Shown here in pieces: positions 5,632-7,999 of a stretch of DNA of 7,999 nucleotides (positions within the stretch are counted from its first letter, which is position 1; the number at the start of each line of letters is the position of its first letter). Both the position numbers and the translations under genes were made by a program. Origin of the DNA: CAZADH01 sp964483805 (lineage in GTDB: Bacteria > Muiribacteriota > Ozemobacteria > Ozemobacterales > Ozemobacteraceae); NCBI GenBank assembly GCA_964483805.1, contig CAZADH010000283.1, positions 1 to 7,999 of the forward strand, written 5' to 3'. The notes under the pieces were generated by a model. That model saw nothing but the letters and a program-made list of their open reading frames with translations. It did not search any database and had not been told where the DNA came from.

Positions 5632-5896
5632 CCGGGCGGGACAGTTCGTCTTCGCAGGCCTGGACGATCAAGCGATTGACGTGGTCCATCTGGGGGGTGG
5701 CGACCCATTCGACGACGGGGCGCCACGCGCCGTCCGACCCCTGTCGATCGGGAAGAGCCACGACCAGGCGGGGTCCGGCCCGAATCACCCGCAACCCATG
5801 GATCATCAAGGCGTCGTCGAACACGACCGTCACGAAAGCGACGACTTTGGACCCGGGTTGCCGGTTCAACTGCAGGCGGATGTCGGTGACTTCCAT
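5612..5896 (-). CDS. spoVG: SpoVG family RNA/DNA-binding regulator
   Basis: This 94-residue protein aligns by eye along its length with Bacillus subtilis SpoVG (97 residues). It begins MEVTDIRLQL (MEVTDVRLRR in Bacillus) and keeps the IHGLRVI segment at 32-38 and the LVVALPDRQGSDGAWRPVV segment at 44-62 (FVAMPSKRTPDGEFRDIT in Bacillus), followed by a C-terminal helix. SpoVG proteins bind nucleic acid and act as site-specific regulators; in Bacillus it influences sporulation and septation, in Staphylococcus capsule and virulence genes, in Borrelia and Listeria RNA or DNA binding. Outside spore formers its role is poorly defined. The ATG at 5896 has GAGG about 5 nt upstream. It lies 88 bp behind the barrel-like gene on the same strand and converges on the pilin cassette. 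In Bacillus, spoVG adjoins glmU, which here lies across that cassette. Confidence 0.95.
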   Translation of the reverse strand: MEVTDIRLQLNRQPGSKVVAFVTVVFDDALMIHGLRVIRAGPRLVVALPDRQGSDGAWRPVVEWVATPQMDHVNRLIVQACEDELSRPENRDRR

Positions 5897-5951
5897 GGAT
5901 CCTCAATCGAACCAACGATGTCGCAGTTGCAGGGTCGCCGTGGCCTCGGTT

Positions 5952-5981
5952 CCCGCCGCCGGCTTTGCAGCCTTGGGCGGG
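5952..5981 (-). promoter_or_regulatory. Intergenic hairpin upstream of spoVG
   Basis: CCCGCC (5952-5957) pairs with GGCGGG (5976-5981), and inside it GGCT (5961-5964) pairs with AGCC (5969-5972), with a 3x3 internal loop and a 4-base loop. It fills part of the 88-bp gap between the barrel-like gene and spoVG. No T-tract follows on either strand, so it is not a standard terminator. An mRNA processing or stability element is possible. Confidence 0.3.
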
Positions 5982-5984
5982 GTA

Positions 5985-6899
5985 TCAAAATTTCAAGAGG
6001 AATTCGGTCCAGACTTTGTGGTCGTTGATCGGCTGACCCTTGGTCGGCTCTGGGCGGCTCTGGTTGTCGTAGCCCGCCTTGATGGTCATGTTCTGCCCGG
6101 CTTTGACCGCGCCCTCGACCTTGACGTTCTCGCTGCTGTCACGCACGTCGGTCATCGAGCGCCGATAACTCAACCGGCCTTCGAAGCGTGGCGAAAAATT
6201 GTATGCCGCCTCGAGCGAGTATTTGTCGAGGGTCAAGGACCGGGCTTCGGCGACGGGGCGGCGCTCGGGATCGGTGATCGGCGCGCCCGGTCGGGGTTGG
6301 TCGATGCGCACAGCCGCCCGCGGCAGACTACCGTCGAGACTCGTGGTTCGTGCCGTGCCGAACGGCAGCATCAGCGTGGTGGTGCGCTCCTGGGCTACCT
6401 CACCGGCGACGGTCAGACGGCCGACCCGGCCCTGGGCGCCGACCGATTGTGCCACTGGCCCACGCCAGTCGGCGCGGTCGACCACGTAGCCCGATGAAAG
6501 TGTCAGGGTCGAACCCACAGAAACCGCGCTGCGGTGGACTTCTCCAACTGGGCGCTCGATGCGATTGACTTCGATATTCGCGCCGCGCAGTTCGAGTTGC
6601 GTGTTGGTGAACACCGGTGTCAGAGCGGTGGCGCCACCACATGACCACATGATCTCGCTGCGGGATTGCGCCGGATTCAATGGCGCGGGCGCCGATGACC
6701 CGGGCAACTGGCTGTCGAGGCGGATGTTGAACTCACCCAGACCCGACGACAAAGCGCTCTGCGGCTTTTCGCCTTTGAGGGTAAACGACAAATCGCGCGG
6801 ACTCGCCGCCTTGCGCTCGACACCGCTCTGAGCCGCCAACGGTGCTGCAAGCAGGGCAGCCGCCAACGTCAGACCGACCGTAATTCTGCGCAAAACCAC
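5985..6899 (-). CDS. Predicted outer-membrane beta-barrel-like protein, unknown function
   Basis: I do not recognise a family. The 304-residue product has a Sec signal peptide (VLRRITVGLTLAAALLAAPL, cleaved after LAAQ or AAPLAA). The mature part has many alternating polar/hydrophobic segments typical of amphipathic beta strands, such as STLTLSSGYVV, RLTVAGEVAQ, SLEAAYNFSPRFEGRLSYRR, NMTIKAGYDN and the last strand VWTEFLLKF. Ending in Phe after an alternating strand is the usual C-terminal signature recognised by the BAM machinery in Gram-negative bacteria. It starts with GTG at 6899, supported by AAGGA 8 nt upstream, and has its own strong promoter. It lies between a PilB/GspE-like gene and spoVG. 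A small barrel of perhaps 10-14 strands is inferred. A periplasmic beta-rich protein is the alternative. Confidence 0.8.
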   Translation of the reverse strand: MVLRRITVGLTLAAALLAAPLAAQSGVERKAASPRDLSFTLKGEKPQSALSSGLGEFNIRLDSQLPGSSAPAPLNPAQSRSEIMWSCGGATALTPVFTNTQLELRGANIEVNRIERPVGEVHRSAVSVGSTLTLSSGYVVDRADWRGPVAQSVGAQGRVGRLTVAGEVAQERTTTLMLPFGTARTTSLDGSLPRAAVRIDQPRPGAPITDPERRPVAEARSLTLDKYSLEAAYNFSPRFEGRLSYRRSMTDVRDSSENVKVEGAVKAGQNMTIKAGYDNQSRPEPTKGQPINDHKVWTEFLLKF

Positions 6900-6907
6900 G
6901 ATGTAAG

Positions 6908-6912
6908 TCCTT
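6908..6912 (-). promoter_or_regulatory. Ribosome binding site supporting the GTG start
   Basis: On the minus strand AAGGA, inside an A-rich run, ends 8 nt before the GTG at 6899. No ATG is available between it and the signal peptide core, so the GTG start is the well-supported choice. Confidence 0.65.
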
Positions 6913-6930
6913 TTTGCTGTCGAAAAGACC

Positions 6931-6964
6931 GGAGAGTACGCCGATACGGCGCGTGTCGCTCTCC
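6931..6964 (-). promoter_or_regulatory. 5'-terminal hairpin in the leader of the barrel-like gene
   Basis: On the minus strand GGAGAG (from 6964) pairs with CTCTCC (to 6931), and inside it CGCCG pairs with CGGCG around a 3-base loop. The predicted transcription start is near 6965, so the RNA would begin with this hairpin almost at once. It is followed by GGTCTTTTCG, a short T-run. It could protect the 5' end from decay or act as a premature terminator. The pairing is visible; the role is inferred. Confidence 0.45.
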
Positions 6965-6971
6965 TGCCTCA

Positions 6972-7000
6972 AATATAGCGAAAAAGATCCGTGGTTTCAA
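6972..7000 (-). promoter_or_regulatory. Strong sigma70-like promoter for the barrel-like gene
   Basis: On the minus strand TTGAAA (6995-7000) and TATATT (6972-6977) are separated by exactly 17 nt, each matching consensus at 5 of 6 bases. It is the best promoter in the window. It gives a leader of about 65 nt before the GTG at 6899. It means the barrel-like gene, and perhaps spoVG behind it, need not depend on read-through from the ATPase gene. Confidence 0.75.
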
Positions 7001-7063
7001 GGGGAATCCGCACCGCGTGGGCGGTTTTCGTTCGCCATCGCAGGCAGTGATGCGCGAGAGGTG

Positions 7064-7999
7064 CTAATCCTGGCGCGTGGCGCGGAGCACCTCATCGATG
7101 GTGGTCAGTCCTTCGAGAACCTTGGCAAAACCGTCTTGATAGAGGCTCGGCACGCCCATCTCGCGAACCCGCGTGCGCACCCGGCCCGCATCAAAACCCT
7201 TGAGAATCACCGGCACCAACGCCGGACTCATGGGCAATACTTCGTGAATACCGGTCATGCCATGGTAACCCGTGTAACGACACACTTCACAGCCCTCTTT
7301 GCGGGCGCGGTAGACCATGACCGACTCGGCGTGATACGGAATGCCCAGGTTGTCGAGATAATCGCGGGTGATCAGATACGACTCGCGACACTCACTGCAG
7401 ACCCGCCGAACCTGGCGCTGCACGACGATACCGACGATGGCGGCCGCGACGAGATACGGTTGGATCCCCATGTCGAGAAGTCGCTCGAGGGCGGCGACGG
7501 CATCAGCGCAGTGCATCGCCGCCAGCACGAGATGAGCCGTGAGCGCCGCTTCGAGACTGATCCGCGCCGTGTCGGGATCCCACAGTTTCTCGACGGCGAT
7601 GCAGTCGGGGTCGGACCGCAGAAACCCGCGAATGGCCGACACGAAATCGACGCCGCGCCGCGGTTCGACCTGGACCTGGCACACACCATCGAGATCGGCC
7701 ATGACCGGGTCTTCGACCGACACGATATTGCGTTCGACCGCCACCAACTCGCGCATCAGCGCGTAGAGCAGGGTGGTCTTGCCCGCCCCCGCCGGCCCAC
7801 CGATGAGAATCAGGCCGTGCCGGAAACGCAACAACTCGCGAAGTTTTTGCAGGTGGTCGACCGAAAACCCTTGCATGGCCAGATCGAACCCGAGTTTTTC
7901 GGGGGGCAAAATACGTATGGCCACGGTCAATCCGCGCGTTGCCGGCAAGACCGTGATGCGTACCTGGTTCCCGCCCAGTTCGGGCGGCAGGATGAGCCG
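7064..7999 (-). CDS. PilB/GspE-type assembly ATPase with altered Walker B, C-terminal part, cut by window edge
   Basis: The C-terminal 311 residues of a type II secretion / type IV pilus ATPase; the start lies right of base 7999 and the frame is open to the edge. It would be a cytoplasmic hexameric motor driving pilin addition. Visible in order: the N2-domain end (VRITVLPATRG), Walker A GPAGAGKT (68-75), Asp box VEDPV, an LRSDPD segment, the His box region HLVLAAMHCADA, and the zinc-binding tetracysteine (C201, C204, C237, C240) followed by TGYHGMTGIHEVL. The usual G-E-I-R-D after the Walker B strand reads E137-K-L-W-D141, so Gly, Glu and Arg are replaced by Glu, Lys and Trp. The length of the segment is normal, so this is substitution and not a frameshift. 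The motif around the conserved His also reads MHCADA and not the usual LHTNDA. Reduced or regulated ATPase activity is possible. Stop at 7064; 164 bp to the next gene. Confidence 0.9.
   Translation of the reverse strand, partial: RLILPPELGGNQVRITVLPATRGLTVAIRILPPEKLGFDLAMQGFSVDHLQKLRELLRFRHGLILIGGPAGAGKTTLLYALMRELVAVERNIVSVEDPVMADLDGVCQVQVEPRRGVDFVSAIRGFLRSDPDCIAVEKLWDPDTARISLEAALTAHLVLAAMHCADAVAALERLLDMGIQPYLVAAAIVGIVVQRQVRRVCSECRESYLITRDYLDNLGIPYHAESVMVYRARKEGCEVCRYTGYHGMTGIHEVLPMSPALVPVILKGFDAGRVRTRVREMGVPSLYQDGFAKVLEGLTTIDEVLRATRQD

Noticed and set aside
7010..7028. A short hairpin followed by TTTT on the plus strand (ACCGC/GCGGT stem)
   Set aside because: The stem is only 5 bp and no plus-strand gene precedes it. 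On the minus strand, where the ATPase gene ends, no T-tract follows.
1..7999. CRISPR arrays, insertion sequences, rRNA or toxin-antitoxin pairs
   Set aside because: No regularly spaced direct repeats, transposase motifs or small paired genes of those types are visible anywhere in the window.

Overview
The window is GC-rich, densely coding DNA from what looks like a diderm (Gram-negative) bacterium. It encodes Sec signal peptides, prepilin-type leaders, a PilB/GspE-type ATPase, a beta-rich exported protein ending in phenylalanine like an outer-membrane barrel, and SpoVG. SpoVG occurs outside Firmicutes in Deltaproteobacteria-like lineages, spirochaetes and several candidate phyla. I cannot place the organism more precisely from sequence alone; a deep-branching diderm such as a Riflebacteria-, Planctomycetes- or Myxococcota-like lineage fits best, and that is a guess.

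Layout. (1) 1-713, minus strand: the N-terminal part of glmU (cut by the window edge) preceded by a tRNA-Gln(UUG) gene with its own sigma70-like promoter. (2) 793-5631, plus strand: a cassette starting from a promoter divergent from the tRNA promoter. It encodes a very large GspK/PilX-like minor pseudopilin (694 aa), a PilV/GspI-like prepilin and a PilW/GspJ-like prepilin, joined by 4-bp and 8-bp overlaps. Two exported low-complexity proteins follow, both with leucine-proline runs near the N-terminus. The cassette ends in a strong 13-bp-stem UUCG terminator. (3) 5612-7999, minus strand, convergent with the cassette: spoVG (its stop lies inside the terminator stem), a predicted outer-membrane-barrel-like protein with a GTG start and a strong promoter, and the C-terminal 311 residues of a PilB/GspE-type ATPase whose Walker B signature is altered.

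How it fits together. The three prepilins match the I-J-K set that forms the tip of type II secretion pseudopili or type IV pili, the PilB/GspE homologue is the kind of motor that powers assembly, and the barrel-like protein and two secreted proteins are possible envelope partners. That functional link is inference. SpoVG and GlmU are neighbours in Bacillus subtilis (spoVG-gcaD/glmU-prs). Here both lie on the minus strand, separated by the 4.8-kb plus-strand pilin cassette, so the cassette appears to sit inside an old housekeeping neighbourhood. The points most worth checking are the unusual tip pseudopilin, the Walker B change in the ATPase, the two Pro/Leu-repeat exported proteins, and several structured mRNA leaders.
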